Of a stretch of 64,000 nt of DNA, positions 51,601 through 63,700 are shown piece by piece (positions within the stretch are counted from its first letter, which is position 1; every line of letters starts with the position of its first letter). The DNA lies in the NCBI GenBank assembly GCA_914767715.1, contig OU612068.1:23436001-23500000 (forward strand), read 5' to 3'. Source of the stretch: Membranipora membranacea (taxonomy: Eukaryota > Bryozoa > Gymnolaemata > Cheilostomatida > Membraniporidae). The notes under the pieces are model-generated. The model made no database searches, was not told where the DNA came from, and worked only from the letters and a program-made list of their open reading frames with translations. A program made the position numbers and the translations under genes.

Positions 51601-53049
51601 AGTGGATCCACTAAAACAGCTAGAACTAGAAAATCAGAAAAGTAAAACATACCTTGCAACTGAGGGTAAAACTCTACCAAAAGTTCTCTGTTTCCATAAT
51701 GTGAGGTATTTCCTGGCGATATATCTGAAAAAAAGGGAAATACTTTTGGCTTACTTGTCTGTTCTGGTACCAAACCTATCAGTGTTAACAGGATATATCA
51801 TGATAGAGGGACTTACAGGAGCTTATGATTCTAAGATCTTATTCAGGTGTGAGAACTTTTCAGCTAAAATAATTGACAAGGAAACAAAGGTGGCCATGAG
51901 AGTGAAATACCAGGATTACCTCAATTATAAGGTTTTATCTTACTTCAATCAGATTTTCATACATAAGTCAGTTCGTTTCCACGCACTACTCTTAGAATCG
52001 AACATTTGTGGCATGTCACAAATTGTCATCAACACAGATACATTGACTGAGAAGTTGGAAGTCTCACTTGATGCGTAGACTCCTACCTTGTGTCTTTTAT
52101 TCTTGCTCAGTTAGTTATAATCATAATCAAAATCTAACATTGATATCACCAGGCAGGGATAAAAAAATCATGTATCCACTACTCAGAGCGGTGTGGGTCT
52201 TCTGTATTGGATCAATCATTGCAAACATTTCACACGGAAAGCCAGCTATAATAGTGTGACCGGTTACCTTATTTTTAGCTCTTTAAGTCGGCCACCTTTG
52301 TTCCATGTATATCCTGGTTTGTAATTTTTCACAACATCTCGAGCCAGTCTCCTTTTACGTGCCGGAGAGAGGTTCTTCACAGCGCTATTCTCAGCCTTAT
52401 CAAATACTGGTATTCTACAATTTGCAAACAAAAAAACACATGCAAGGCAAGGAACAGACATAGCTATTTGGCAGTGTTTACACTATATCACATACTAGAA
52501 GAGGTATACACCCGAGGGTGCTGGGGGCTGGAACAGTCAACCTTGAAAGCTCCCCCAATGGGATTCGAACCCACAACTCTTGCAGCACTAATCGCCTGGC
52601 AGTTAATAGCAAGCGCTCTAACCGATTGCGCCATCTCACCATCCCCAAATAAAAGAATGGGTCGATGGCGCTAATTAGCATGCCCGCTATTCACTACTAC
52701 TACTGTAATTAGTTTAATTTGCACATTATAGATAATACTGCTCTGTTTGCATTTGGTCAAATTATGCTTTTCACACAGAGATGCCTTACTTGCTGACTTT
52801 TGGGGACATTCTTGTCGTCGCCGTTCTTTCAGTAAATGTTGACCGTGGTGTATAAGTTTCAGTCGGCTGCCTCTGGCCTAGTTGTAGCCCAGGAATGTCT
52901 TTAGCTTGATGAGATGCTTTTGCTGTCGGTGACATTGTTGCATCAATCCTTGAAGACAGCTTCATTCGCTCAGCATGAAGCTGCAGTGTGTTGTTCAAAT
53001 CTTGTAGCACCTGTAACTTTCTACCCTGACCATGCCTTCCCTGTGCCAT
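33676..53049 (-). CDS. SFI1: SFI1 homologue, centrin-binding repeat protein
   Basis: Long helical centriolar protein that binds centrin through W-containing repeats. Twenty-eight coding exons: 53049-52790, 52414-52268, 51724-51653, 51307-51197, 50941-50847, 50457-50340, 50050-49948, 49687-49531, 49216-49024, 44198-44128, 43650-43460, 43144-42947, 41892-41811, 41512-41420, 41196-41111, 40701-40626, 40185-40013, 39852-39750, 39557-39461, 39119-38959, 38616-38467, 37615-37439, 36806-36541, 36239-36106, 35427-35309, 35027-34672, 34222-34015 and 33780-33676; about 1367 aa. More than twenty motifs of the type YLTLWKQR, HWSFAWKKWK and LEHWKYY recur about every 30-35 residues. A YTWNKGGRLKELKIR segment near the N-terminus precedes the repeats. 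The C-terminus has a Pro/Ser-rich stretch and a short coiled coil. All junctions are in phase except 49024 to 44198, so a small exon in that long intron may have been missed. The start is the MAQGRHGQG methionine. Confidence 0.9.
34322..34485. mobile_element. 164-bp MITE with 25-bp perfect TIRs in SFI1 intron
   Basis: The ends are perfect inverted repeats of 25 bp that begin TAGCCTGTCTTGACAAGCTT. Identical 9-mers GGGTGGAGA flank it at 34313-34321 and 34486-34494. The interior contains a second palindrome around CACTAATCAATTT. It sits between SFI1 exons 35027-34672 and 34222-34015. A 19-bp piece of the same end occurs alone at 3222-3240 in a CCT6 intron. Confidence 0.85.
40736..40985 (+). repeat. 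tRNA-derived SINE with tandemly duplicated head
   Basis: Contains GGTAGCTCAGTTGGGTTAGA, a polymerase III A-box-like sequence, twice in tandem units of about 83 bp. The body includes CTGCAAACTGAGTGCAAGTTGG. The family is shared with copies near 55653, 63020 and 63474. It lies between SFI1 exons. Confidence 0.75.
42296..42659. mobile_element. 364-bp MITE, copy 2, with 9-bp target duplication
   Basis: Close copy of the element at 32055-32412, in the same orientation, with a small insertion near its left end. It is flanked by identical 9-mers CCAAAACAT at 42287-42295 and 42660-42668, which differ from the duplication at copy 1, so this was an independent insertion. It lies in the SFI1 intron between exons 43144-42947 and 41892-41811. 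Confidence 0.85.
44941..48909 (+). CDS. Nested type I membrane protein with SUEL-lectin-like domain
   Basis: Eight exons join in phase to 622 aa: 44941-45026, 45300-45531, 45783-45906, 46182-46274, 46704-46906, 47125-47273, 47590-47756 and 48095-48909. Residues 1-21 look like a signal peptide (hydrophobic, ending VSA). Residues 53-147 resemble the galactose/rhamnose-binding SUEL lectin fold: a V-D-C start, the NCSQDNSCFEV block and a final GTYLIQYRKQC. A second Cys-containing extracellular part follows. One transmembrane helix spans about 320-341. The tail of about 280 aa is Pro/Ser-rich and ends NPTYDV, an NPxY-type motif at the very C-terminus. The whole gene lies in one SFI1 intron on the opposite strand. 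EVA1-type receptors share the lectin/TM layout, but the long tail differs; no orthologue is assigned. Confidence 0.8.
52490..52644 (-). repeat. tRNA-derived SINE, second family
   Basis: On the minus strand it starts near GATGGTGAGATGGCGCAAT, with A-box-like GCGCAATCGGTTAGAGCG and B-box GGTTCGAATCC about 50 bp further on. The spacing and poor cloverleaf argue against a working tRNA gene. It lies in the intron between SFI1 exons 1 and 2. The head differs from the SINE family at 63020 and 63474. Confidence 0.6.
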
Positions 53050-53151
53050 CTTTGAGAGGCTGTGATTTCTTAACGATGATTTTATATCTGTAATTATCAA
53101 TTAATGGTACTAATAACTGCCACAACAGACTGGATGAGGTGTAGAGCACAG

Positions 53152-53254
53152 ACCTTTTGTAGTTGGTGCAAGTCCAGTGGCTGAGTGCCCCAGTGGTAAA
53201 CGCCTTGACCACTGACGCACTCAGCCACTAGAATTACACCAACTACAGAAAGCC
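53152..53254. repeat. Hairpin with tRNA-like arm near SFI1 start
   Basis: Two arms of about 37 bp (53152-53188 and 53217-53254) are imperfect inverted copies containing GTAGTTGGTG and AGTGGCTGAGTGC. A shorter CCAGTGGT/ACCACTG stem lies in the loop. The left arm resembles the D-arm region of a tRNA, so it may be two SINE heads placed face to face. It lies about 100 bp upstream of the SFI1 start codon. Confidence 0.55.
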
Positions 53255-53323
53255 TTGTGTGGTATAACATTTAAATTATGTTGTGGACAGTGCTCAGTGC
53301 TTCTGTGCTACGTGAGTGTGACA

Positions 53324-53430
53324 CATGGCCACTGGGACTTACATGCCTTTACTTTGCCAATCTCCAGTATCAATCACTCCTGATACTGGACATTGGCAAA
53401 GTATAGTAAAGGAATGTAATTGTAAGCATG
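53324..53430. mobile_element. Degenerate miniature relative of the P-type transposon
   Basis: The left end CATGGCCACTGGGACTTACA and the following CTTTACTTTGCCAA match the inner reading of the P-type inverted repeat (24292-24330) at most positions. An inverted partner with TTGGCAAAGTATAGTAAAGG follows at once, making a short stem-loop. No clear target duplication was found. Confidence 0.5.
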
Positions 53431-55652
53431 TAAGCTAAGAGTTCAGGTTCAACAAAAAGAAATTTGACTCAGACACTTTTGTTTGCTCCTGGATATGAAA
53501 AGCTTGGGAGCTGATTTTGTTAGTAGTGATTCATGCATTTATAACAACAAAACATTAGTGAATCATTAGTGCAAGGAAGTTGAAGTAGGAAAGTGACACA
53601 GTGACTAGGCTATCTGTGATCAATGAACTAAAGGTTTGGTTCATTGCTGTGATCAATGAACTCCCTCAGTTCATTGCTGTGATATATCTCTAGTTTTAGC
53701 CAAGTCAAGGTTTAGTTGATTCAGGTTTGTTTGTGATGCCACCGCTGGATGATGAGTGTTTGTGATTTGAAATTCAATCCATGAAACAACATATGAGATG
53801 GGAAAGTAATTCTTACCTGACTGTTTTATTTCTTCTCAAAATTGCAAGCTTAGCTAGTAAACATTTTTTACAGCATTACATTACTACAGTCAGTGAAACT
53901 TACAAATTCAGCGCCATGCTTATCTTGGTCACATGACCAAGAGTCTTTTCAAACCCCGCCTTAAAAACACTTTGATTCCATTTTGATTGGCCTGTATCCT
54001 TGATTGTAAACAATAACTGGAGCGCTCCTGTTCAAGCAAGACTGTTCAGGAGTTGTCTATACTTGAGACAGGAGTGGACAACAAGAAAATCAAATTCGCA
54101 ATAATCTGTCTGATTTTATCTGGCAGGACTCAGGAGGTAAACATCTGTTTGGTTCAATTCAATTAATTGGTGTACCTAAGGTGTTTATCTCCCCAAAAAG
54201 TTCACCTTGTTCACTTTGAACATGTGAAAATCCATGAAACAATCGACTCTTGAGTAATGAAATAACATGATATCAATGTGCACACAGCTGCACATGTTTA
54301 GTGCAACACCAAGATCTCTGTCGATATTTGATTTGCCCTTACCCCTCTGTCTTTTTCTATATTTGGACCAAAAAAAAATTTTGCAAAAGACTATGTGATT
54401 TTGCAGTAGACCTGTGGTACACTGTGTTGATGTAGAATAAGTTTGTTTTCTCTGTGGACGCGGAGTGATATTCTAAAACCAAAGCATCAACGCGCTGCGC
54501 GGAACCTCATACCAATATTTTGCTATACCACTCCGCCACAAGAGAGGGTTCAAACTTGTTCTAGTTTCAATGGCACAATCAATTAGGTTTTCATCATTGC
54601 CAGTTGATTAGAGCGTGTCATATTAGGTGAACATTTCTTTATTGATCGTTCAAGTTCCCAGCACTCTTCGATGAGTTTATCTTAGTTTCACAAATTTCAT
54701 CACTTTTACTGTCCTATTATTATTTTTCTTTTTCCCCTCAAGTTTTCAACTTCCAGTGTCAATGTTATACTCTAAAGTTATACGAATTTTTGCGCAGTCA
54801 TCACTGAGCTTATTATCATTTTGTTGACATTGAAACGCTTGGATTTCAATCTTATCAATCTTATTGATAAGATGTCAATCTACATTGTCCATTTCAATCT
54901 ACTCAATCTTATCAATTGCCTAATGACGTAGAGGCTATAACAATACAACAATGATGCAGCATGGAGATAAGGATAAAGAGGGTAGGGTATGATATTCTTT
55001 GAGGTTCACTACATAATGAAGTAAAAATAAAATTCTTTTTGCTGTAGTCAGCTACCAAATCATTTTTTTTGGAAATAATGATGAATTTGTTTTGTACATA
55101 AATATAGAATACATAAACGTTCATTGGCTGGTTGGGTCGCTTCTAACCAAATGTGGCAAATACAGCAAGATAAATAGCTATTCTCTCTCAGTTCGCAGAT
55201 CTTTTCTATAGATGAGCTCTATGCCAACAAACTCACAACCAAGAGCCTCCATATGATAGCCTCCAATGATGAGCCCCCTTCTCAATCTTACCACACTCCC
55301 CTCAGGTCGCTATCAAACCATCAAATACTGTGTCCAGCTTCGTGCAAAATGTTTTAGAGCCAGTGCTTTTCAGAAGTAGTCAGTCTTATTATACTTTTTA
55401 TATTATATTATTTAGTTTCACTTGACTTTATTGTAAAACATTTGAAAACTTTTACCAGAGCACCCTACATAAACACTTTTATTTGTCAGAAAATGAGATC
55501 AATACAAACGCATACATCACAGAAACTTGAAACCAGGACCTGGAAGGTACGGAAAATCTGAATATCTGGACAAATCCACCATCAGTAACCCCTCCTTATA
55601 TATCTCATGACCTTTGAAAGCATGATTACATTCAACGTGTTTTATATATCAA

Positions 55653-55845
55653 ACACGCAAGTGTTGAAGGTTATGGGTTTGAGTGCCGCTGCAGTCTACT
55701 TACTTCGAGGTACTCAACCCCAGGTATGCTCTAACTTGCCTACAAACTGAGAGCAACTTGGCACCAAATATGGCAGCCAAGCCTTTAAGGCACCTCTATT
55801 TCTCAGTCTTCAGACAGAGACAAAAACTTGCGATTTTGACCAATT
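55653..55845 (+). repeat. 5'-truncated tRNA-derived SINE
   Basis: Shares GCCTACAAACTGAGAGCAAC, TTGGCACC, a CTTTAAGGCAC block and a terminal CAGACAGAGACAAAAACTTG with the copies near 63020 and 63474. The tRNA-like head is missing or degraded. Confidence 0.65.
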
Positions 55846-55901
55846 TAATATACAACAAATTGAATATCCCCTGATAAAAGTCTAGTTCATCTCAGAGCGT
55901 C

Positions 55902-56595
55902 TCAGCAGACAAATGTTTTTTGTCATCATGTATTCGAGTATAATTGGGGTTTTTGATGTCTGTCCCTGCTGGCTGTGGCTGCTGGCTGTGGCTGCAATAA
56001 AGCATAATTGTGAATCATACATTGCCGACGCTTTGTACCAGTTGAGCTTGAGCTGCCATGGGCGAAATACAACATTTTTGCAATCCCAAATTTAGACGAT
56101 GAGCACATTTTAATTCTGGTCCCACTTTCAGTTTCCAAACTACTTTTGGTAGAGGGATTGAAAACCACTATAAGTTACAATGCGAAAAGGGATGAATTAG
56201 TTTTCCACTACCACACTTAAAATGTAATCAATAACAACAAAATCACATCTGTTGTTTTGTTGTGATTGATTACATTTTAAGTGTGGTAGTGGAAAACTAA
56301 TTCATCCCTTTTCGCATTGTAACTTATAGTGGTTTTCAATCCCTCTACCAAAAGTAGTTTGGAAACTGAAAGTGGGACCAGAATTAAAATGTGCTCATCG
56401 TCTAAATTTAGGATTGCAAAAATGTTGTATTTCGCCCATGGCAGCTCAAGCTCAACTGGTACAAAGCGTCGGCAATGTATGATTCACAATTATGCTTTAT
56501 TGCAGCCACAGCCAGCAGCCACAGCCAGCAGGGACAGACATCAAAAGTCCCAATTATACTCGAATACATGATGACAAAAAACATTTGTCTGCTGA
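55902..56595. repeat. 694-bp near-perfect palindrome (foldback element)
   Basis: Arms 55902-56241 and about 56256-56595 are inverted copies with only a few differences, around a spacer of roughly a dozen bases (TCACATCTGTTG). The outer ends contain CAGCAGACAAATG and its complement. The arms carry a GCTGGCTGTGGCT tandem. No terminal target duplication was found. Confidence 0.85.
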
Positions 56596-56610
56596 AACAT
56601 CTGTCTACAT

Positions 56611-57022
56611 TTTTGCAATCCTAATTTTAGACGATGAGCACATTTTAATTTTGGTCCCACTTTCAGTTTCCAAACTACTTTTGGTAGAGGGATTGAAAAC
56701 CACTATAAGTTACAATGCTAAATATCATCACGCAAAAGTTGCCTTGTTTCGGTCATTTTAAAAATTTTGTGGTTCTGTCCAGTCAATCTCTTAGAAACCC
56801 CATAGTAAGCTGGATATCTGTGCTTTTAGGCTACAGCCATGCTTGGATAATATAAATGATGAAAGCCATATAAATAGCATTCTTCATCATTGCACCTCTA
56901 AATCACTGACATTTTTTAATGATGCAAGCACATAAAAAATCGGACAAGTAGAAAAGGGATGAATTAGTTTTCCACTACCACACTTAAAATGTAATCAATC
57001 ACAACAAAATCACATCTGTTGT
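56611..57022. repeat. Third, interrupted copy of the palindrome arm
   Basis: 56611-56719 repeats the part of the left arm ending at ACAATGC, and 56954-57022 resumes with AAAAGGGATGAATTAG. About 233 bp of unrelated sequence lies between (starting TAAATATCATC). Either that block inserted here or it was lost from the two palindrome arms. Confidence 0.75.
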
Positions 57023-57729
57023 TCCAATGCCACCCAACAGGGATGTGGCTTGCCAGGAAGTTTACTTGCAGTATGTATTATGTAAGCGTATTCCTTGTGC
57101 ATAATTTAATATACAAATTAAAAGTTATTTCTATATATGTCACAATTATACCGTTCCACTTACTGCAGTCAACTCGAACTACTATAACACAACACATCAA
57201 AGTTTGCTTTTGAAAAACCAACACTGAACAACTAGGTTCATGATTTTATATACAAAGTAAAAAGTAGTAAAATTTCTTCCGATAAACCCAGAATAGTTCT
57301 ATATTCTCACCGCTGATTGTCCAAATACCATTTTTCTTATTTATTTGTATGTATGTAGTTTTTGGGCTTCAAAAAAGCGTCAGTGTTTTTGATCGTTCCC
57401 AAACTCTTAGGTGCTATTGACATCATTTGATAAAAAATGTAGGCCTACAACCATTTGTCACAAGTGCTAACCTTGCAGCAAAACTATTAAAGTGCCTATC
57501 CATGCTTGTGAGTGATAAGAAACACTTTTGTGGGTCTTAAGATTGTCGTGCCAGAAGTCTGGTGTGAGATTTTAGGACTATCAAAGCTGAAGATCTCATC
57601 CTGTTTCATAATCTGCATCGTCTGCCAATGAAAGTCGAGTATCTAACATTGGCAAGACTATAAATAGATAACAGTAACACAACTTTAACTCATTTCTCAA
57701 AATATTAGCAAAGATCTAACGTTCTGAAA

Positions 57730-60700
57730 ATGGCAGGAATCAGATTGCTTGTGTTTGTGTGTCTCTTGGCTTCAGCTTTTGGGCTTGAAAGTAAAGCGGA
57801 CAGGAGATTTATTTATGGTAAATTCCCTGATGGCTTTGCATGGAGTTCTGCAACTTCTTCTTATCAGATAGAGGGAGGCTGGGATGCTGATGGTAAGTTT
57901 TAGTATCTCTAAAGTAATTGTAAGAGTTTGATCTCAGAGAATTCTCCAAATTTTCAAAATTTGGCCAAAATATCTAACCTAACAGGTTCACATGAAGTGG
58001 TAGATGATTTTGCTGACAGATCAAGACAAATGGCGTCTGGTTTTTGAACCACTTTCAAGCCATTGAGTCATATTTAATATAATTATTTAATGATATATTC
58101 GATGGATCAGCCAAAGTTATCACATAAGCTGTTCTACTGGTTCTCTTGGTAGCTGTATGTTTGTGTGTCTCATATTGACAGGTAAGGGTAAGAATATCTG
58201 GGATACCAGAACGGAGACACCCAGTAACATAGCAGAGGGAGGTACCGGTCAGATAGCCTGCGACAGCTATCACAAATACAAGGAAGATGTGCAGATGCTC
58301 AAAGCCATGGGGGTAAGTCATACTTGTGTTCAGTAGGGTACATTAAGTCAAATAAATATGACCAACCAGCTTGTACGTTTTTAGCAAGCTGGTTTATAAC
58401 AGATATGATAGTTAACGGGAGCATGTTAATGAATATTTTGCCATGACTCAATTAGAGAGAATGCAATGATTTTTTTAGAATTTCAAGTTAAATGTTGCAT
58501 TGTGGGTATGCTGTTAATGTACCTTCGTCGTTAAACAAAATTTAAGATTGGGAAAATTCTGTAAGGATATCATCAGAATTTGATTTCAATAACTATCTAT
58601 CCAAGTGGCTACAAGGCCAAAAGTGCATGAAAAACTGTTGACATACTAGATTCTATGTCTGGGTAATAATCTGCAGAAGGGTGAGTGTAACTTGTGTGCA
58701 ACTTGTCACTTCACAGCATATCTGACTGGGTATTCAGAGTACCAACATACTATGCCTCTTTGTGACAATTTCTTTTTCCATATATCTGTGACAATCATGT
58801 AAAGGGTAAAGGCATGCCATACAAAGACCACATGAACCGTAACTGGGCGATCAGTAGAATGATAAAAAAAATATTGAGTTGGTCAAATTGTTACCGTAAT
58901 TGGACAACTCCTGTTACTTTGTTAAAACATTTTAATAATGGATCTTGTTGCAGGTCGGGCATTACAGATTTTCCTTGTCATGGGCAAGGATTCTTCCTGA
59001 TGGCACGACGAATAATGTTAACCAGGCCGGTGTTGACTACTATCACAACCTTATCGATGAGCTCATTGCTAACGGTATCCAACCACAGGTAAAATCTCAC
59101 ACCAATTCAAGTATCACATAATAGATAAATTTCAAATTTTGAACTTAATTTTCAATTTTGTAAATACTCTTCCCTCCTTTCCCCGTACTGAAAGAAAATT
59201 CAGCAGGAGACTTTACCTTTTACTTTTCCATTAGCATTACCTTGCCGCCGCCAGGGAGTTTGGGATAAACTCCCTGGCTGTTCTTTAGTTACAGTATAAT
59301 TATCCTGAGTTGCCTTTCCCTGCAAGTGAAGTGAGCATACCTGACTTAGCTAACACAGTTTTAATAAAGTAGCTCCGCATTACTTACATTCCATACTCCA
59401 AATCAAAGTAGCACATACACATAATTAATAATTGAACCAAAAAAACATAATTTTGCTAGTTAAATATAAAGGCCTATGTACGAGGAAAAATTAATAGCTG
59501 CAAGATCGATGACTCAGATTGGTCAAATTTGGTATCACGCAGCTGAATATACTCATTTGAACATCCATCATTCATTTGAATATCATGAGATATCATCAAT
59601 TCTAATTTTAGACCATTAACATAAACCATTTAGTTTTCATGGCAATATAGGTTATAGTAGACCAACCAGATTTTATTGTGGATGTCAACTGTCAATCTGC
59701 AGAGAATGATTCAAACTTTGGGTGGCCATAGAATGGAAGGTCTGTTATTGGCTAGGTCTGAATAGCAGACAACTTATTGTGGTTTAGTGCCAACGCACTC
59801 ACACCCTTACATAACAAATATTGTTATCAAGGGTCGAAGGTGATACAAGATTCAAGCCGTGTCATGCTGACTGTTCCAAACTCGTTTTCAGTCAGAGATA
59901 AAGAAATCTGATGCCATCGTCTTGTGGTACTTGTTGACTCTTCACTTTAAACTTAACAACCGCTATCTCTCTAATCTGGGTTGACCATAAATCCTCTTTG
60001 TCTCCAAACACACAAAGATAAGTGCTGGGCATGTTTTGTAACTGCTCAAAACTAGCGCCATCTTTTACACGAGAGCGACGTAGAATGCACGTCAGATATA
60101 TACATTCTCGTCCTTATGAAGTAATTTTGCCAAATCACTGCTATACCACATTAGATAAGGTATTATCTAAGTTGTGCTTTTATATTTCAAAACGCTGCTT
60201 ACCCAAAAATAAAATAGCCTTTGATACTAAAATATGTCAAATGCTGTAAGGTTAAGCTTTCACAAAATAGTTGAGTTGAGAACAAAACTAAGAAAAAACA
60301 ATGTACCGGCAAAGGAGAATGAATTATCTCTATTGAAATCACACTAAAATCCATTACCCTACCGTTGTCATAGAACATTTATTTGACATCTCCAGACATT
60401 TTTTATTAGCAAAAGTTGCTGTTGTCAACTCTTGAAAAAGGCTCATTAATTGATATGACGGCTTTAGATAGCAGTTTGTTGGGCAAACATTTTGATTTAG
60501 ATATAAGATAATAGGATCAACTTGAACAGTCATATTGTATGATATCAGATCAAATCAGGTGATTAGAGCTGGCTCTCCGAGGGCCGGAAAAATTGTTTCG
60601 CCCCTTTTTGGGAAAAAAAAATCAGGCAACTCCAAATGAAGCTGAAAATTAACTAAATAATAGAGTTGAAGTGCTTACATAGGTATGTTCCATGTTCCAC

Positions 60701-63700
60701 TTCAGCATTACCATCATAGCCACCTGGAGTTATCAGGATTGTACCTTTACAGTATCAACTACAGTGTAAGCTGGTTAATTCAAACAAATAATTAAAAACT
60801 CCTTGTTAATTCAAACAAGGAAAACTTGTCCCTTCAGCCAGATTTCAATGCATTCTAATGTCACTTAATTCAAACTTTGCTCAATTAGAACAAATTTATG
60901 TGGTCCCCAGAGGTTTGAATTAAGTGAACTGCACTGTATTATTCAATATGGCTATTACTGAAGTCAAAGGGGCCCATAAGCTGCTGCTGATTACCGCTAC
61001 ACTGCAGCTTTTATGCCGATTCTTATGACTGCTGACTACTTCCATGGCTCTTCGTCTCATTCTACAGGTTACTCTCTATCACTGGGATATGCCACAAGCT
61101 CTGAGTGACGCAGGTGGATTCTTGAGTGACGACTTTTCCGACTGGTTTGAAGAGTACGCCAAGTTTGCATATCAAACATATAGTAGCAAGGTGAGATGGG
61201 TCAGATTTTTATGGAAAGGTTCCCAGATAAGAATCAGTTAGAGCAGCACTACACAGCCGGATAACTGTACTCAGGGGCTCCAAAGCCCTCTTTAATTATT
61301 TAAGATGATCTTATTTTATTACCTCTGGTGCCTCTGATATTCTTCTCAACCAAATTTATGTGATGACCTTTGGATATACTACATTACCTATGATGCAAAA
61401 TAACTTATCAGTGCAAATCCTCCAAGACATAGCCTACTGCTTCTATCTCAAGTTGTACTTGAAGTGGACAACTTGATTTTAAGCTGAAAATCGCACACAA
61501 TAACCATTGTCCCTTATTGTTTTGACCAGGTAAAATTCTGGATTACCTTTAACGAACCCTGGATCATTTGCATTCTGGGATACTCATCCGGTGCCTTTGC
61601 ACCTGGTATTGTTGACAAGTCTGGAACTTATGGTTATAATTGCTCAAGGAATCTTCTTTTGGCTCATGGCAAAGCATACAGAGCCTACAAGGCTGCTTCC
61701 TACGCAGGTAAACACATTATATACTCTGCAAGGATCTATATCTAAACCTGCTGTACAATCAATAATTGAAAATCGGAACTTTATGCAAGCCATTGGTGCA
61801 AATTATTACCTATAACATGATAATCCATAATTATGTTTTTTTATCATAATTATTACATACTGTTTCATTATATTTTCATTATTGCTTGTGAGTATTATTA
61901 TTATTTTTGTATTATCATAAATCACAACATGATATTATTGTTATACATAATTGCATATATAAAATCTTTTGTACTGTTATGCCCCTGTTCAAGCTTGCTA
62001 ATTATTCCAATGGTTAATTTGATTCTAGGAAAGTGTGGTATAACCTTAAACTGTGGTTATTCAAAAGCAAACGACTCCTCAGTTCCTTCTGATGTTGAGG
62101 CCGCTTATAGAGCTATGAACTTTGACCTAGGATGGTTTGCTCATCCAATATATTCACAGGCTGGAGATTGGCCTGATGTCATGAAGGATCGTGTCAGGTC
62201 CAGATCTGTGCAGCAGAATGTGACGAATCGTCTCCCAGAATTCTCAGCCGATGAAATACAGATGATAAAGGGTTTGTTTGTTGTCACTGTTAGTTTGATA
62301 TCATCAAAACAGATTAATGCCGATGTGGGATGAGAATAAGTTTCAAAATTATCTCCACATAGTATTTGAAATGATAACTCCAAGCCTTCTTCAAACAACA
62401 CAATGAAAATTAATACAGATGATAAAGGGTTTGTTTGTTGTCACTATTAGTTGGATATAAAAAAAACTTAATGCCAATGCGGAACTTTGTTTTCGAAATT
62501 ATCTTCGCATGGTGCTTGGAATGACAACTCTGTTCAAATTATTGACATTTGACATAATTGATGCATCACTCAAAATACAGCAACGAGATATAGTATTTGG
62601 AATATAGTATTTGGGATATAGTATACGAGATATAGTATAGTAAACTTTAAAATGATGTTCACCCTACATTTTACAGGATCTGCTGACTTTTTTGGTTTGA
62701 ATTTCTATAATGGAGGAAATACTGTGGATAATCCTGAAAAGGATGATGCTTGGAATCCTGACTGGGAACCTAACTTCTGGGACGATAAAGCAACTAGAGG
62801 TGGCCGCCATGAACCAAGTTGGACTGGGTAGGTTTACAATTTGATGTATAATTTACATACAAGTTTGATTGTCAAGGTGAGTTTACCTTTCAAAATTACC
62901 TTTCAAAATTCATTTACCTAGTTACAGCACTCTAACAAAAGTAAGGGAGTTCATTATGGCCCTGTTGGTTAAAAGAATGTTGGTTAAAATCACAAGGGTT
63001 AGTCACTCACCACATCGCGGCGGCGAAATAGTGTGGGCCTTAAGGGCGAGGCTGCAATGACTGCGCCAATTTGCTCTCAGTTTGTAGGCAGGTCGGAGCA
63101 CACCTGGGGGTCCAACAACTCCCAGTAGTCAGTGGACAGCAGTGGGATTCGAACCCACGACCTTCAACACATGCATGCTGATGGACCGGCGCTCTAACCA
63201 CTGAGCCACCTCCTACTCCTAATGTTGAGAGGATGTAGCATTGATTACAAAGCTCAAGGCAGGCCATGATATACAGTCATAAGATAATATAATAGGTCAA
63301 TTCGGGACCCTTGTTTTATGTGCCTGAATAAACTGGATGAAAGATCACATAAACTCAAAGTGCATGATGACAAACATCGAATACATTTCTTAGTCTACTA
63401 CCGTACTTCCGTCTATTTGAAAGGTATGGATATTTGTTGACTTCGCACAACCAGGAAGCGTGTAGTTAAAGTAGGATTAAAATCGCATGTTTGTCTCTCT
63501 CCGAAGACAGAGAAATATCAGTGCCTTAAGGGCGCGGCCGCCGTATTCGGTGCCAAGTGGCTCTCAGTTTGCAGGCAGGTCGGAGCACACCTGGGCCGTC
63601 AATCAAGCCCAGTAGTCGGTAGACCGCAGCGGGATTTGAACCCAAGACCGTCAATGCTTGCGCAATTGAGGGCAGGCGTTCTAACCAACTGAGCTACCTC

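Larger units (their letters stand above)
53431..57729. other. Intergenic region between SFI1 and the GH1 gene
   Basis: About 4.3 kb between the divergent SFI1 and glycosidase genes. It holds a truncated SINE (55653-55845), a 694-bp palindrome (55902-56595) and a further interrupted copy of its arm (56611-57022). I recognise no exon; the paired 80-residue open frames near 55926 and 56329 are the two arms of the palindrome. Confidence 0.5.

Noticed and set aside
55926-56571. Two 80-residue open frames on opposite strands with almost identical products
   Set aside because: They are the two arms of one palindrome; no protein family is recognised.
63137-63220. Possible tRNA gene on the minus strand
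   Set aside because: Has A and B boxes but is joined to a repeated SINE body and does not fold as a normal tRNA.
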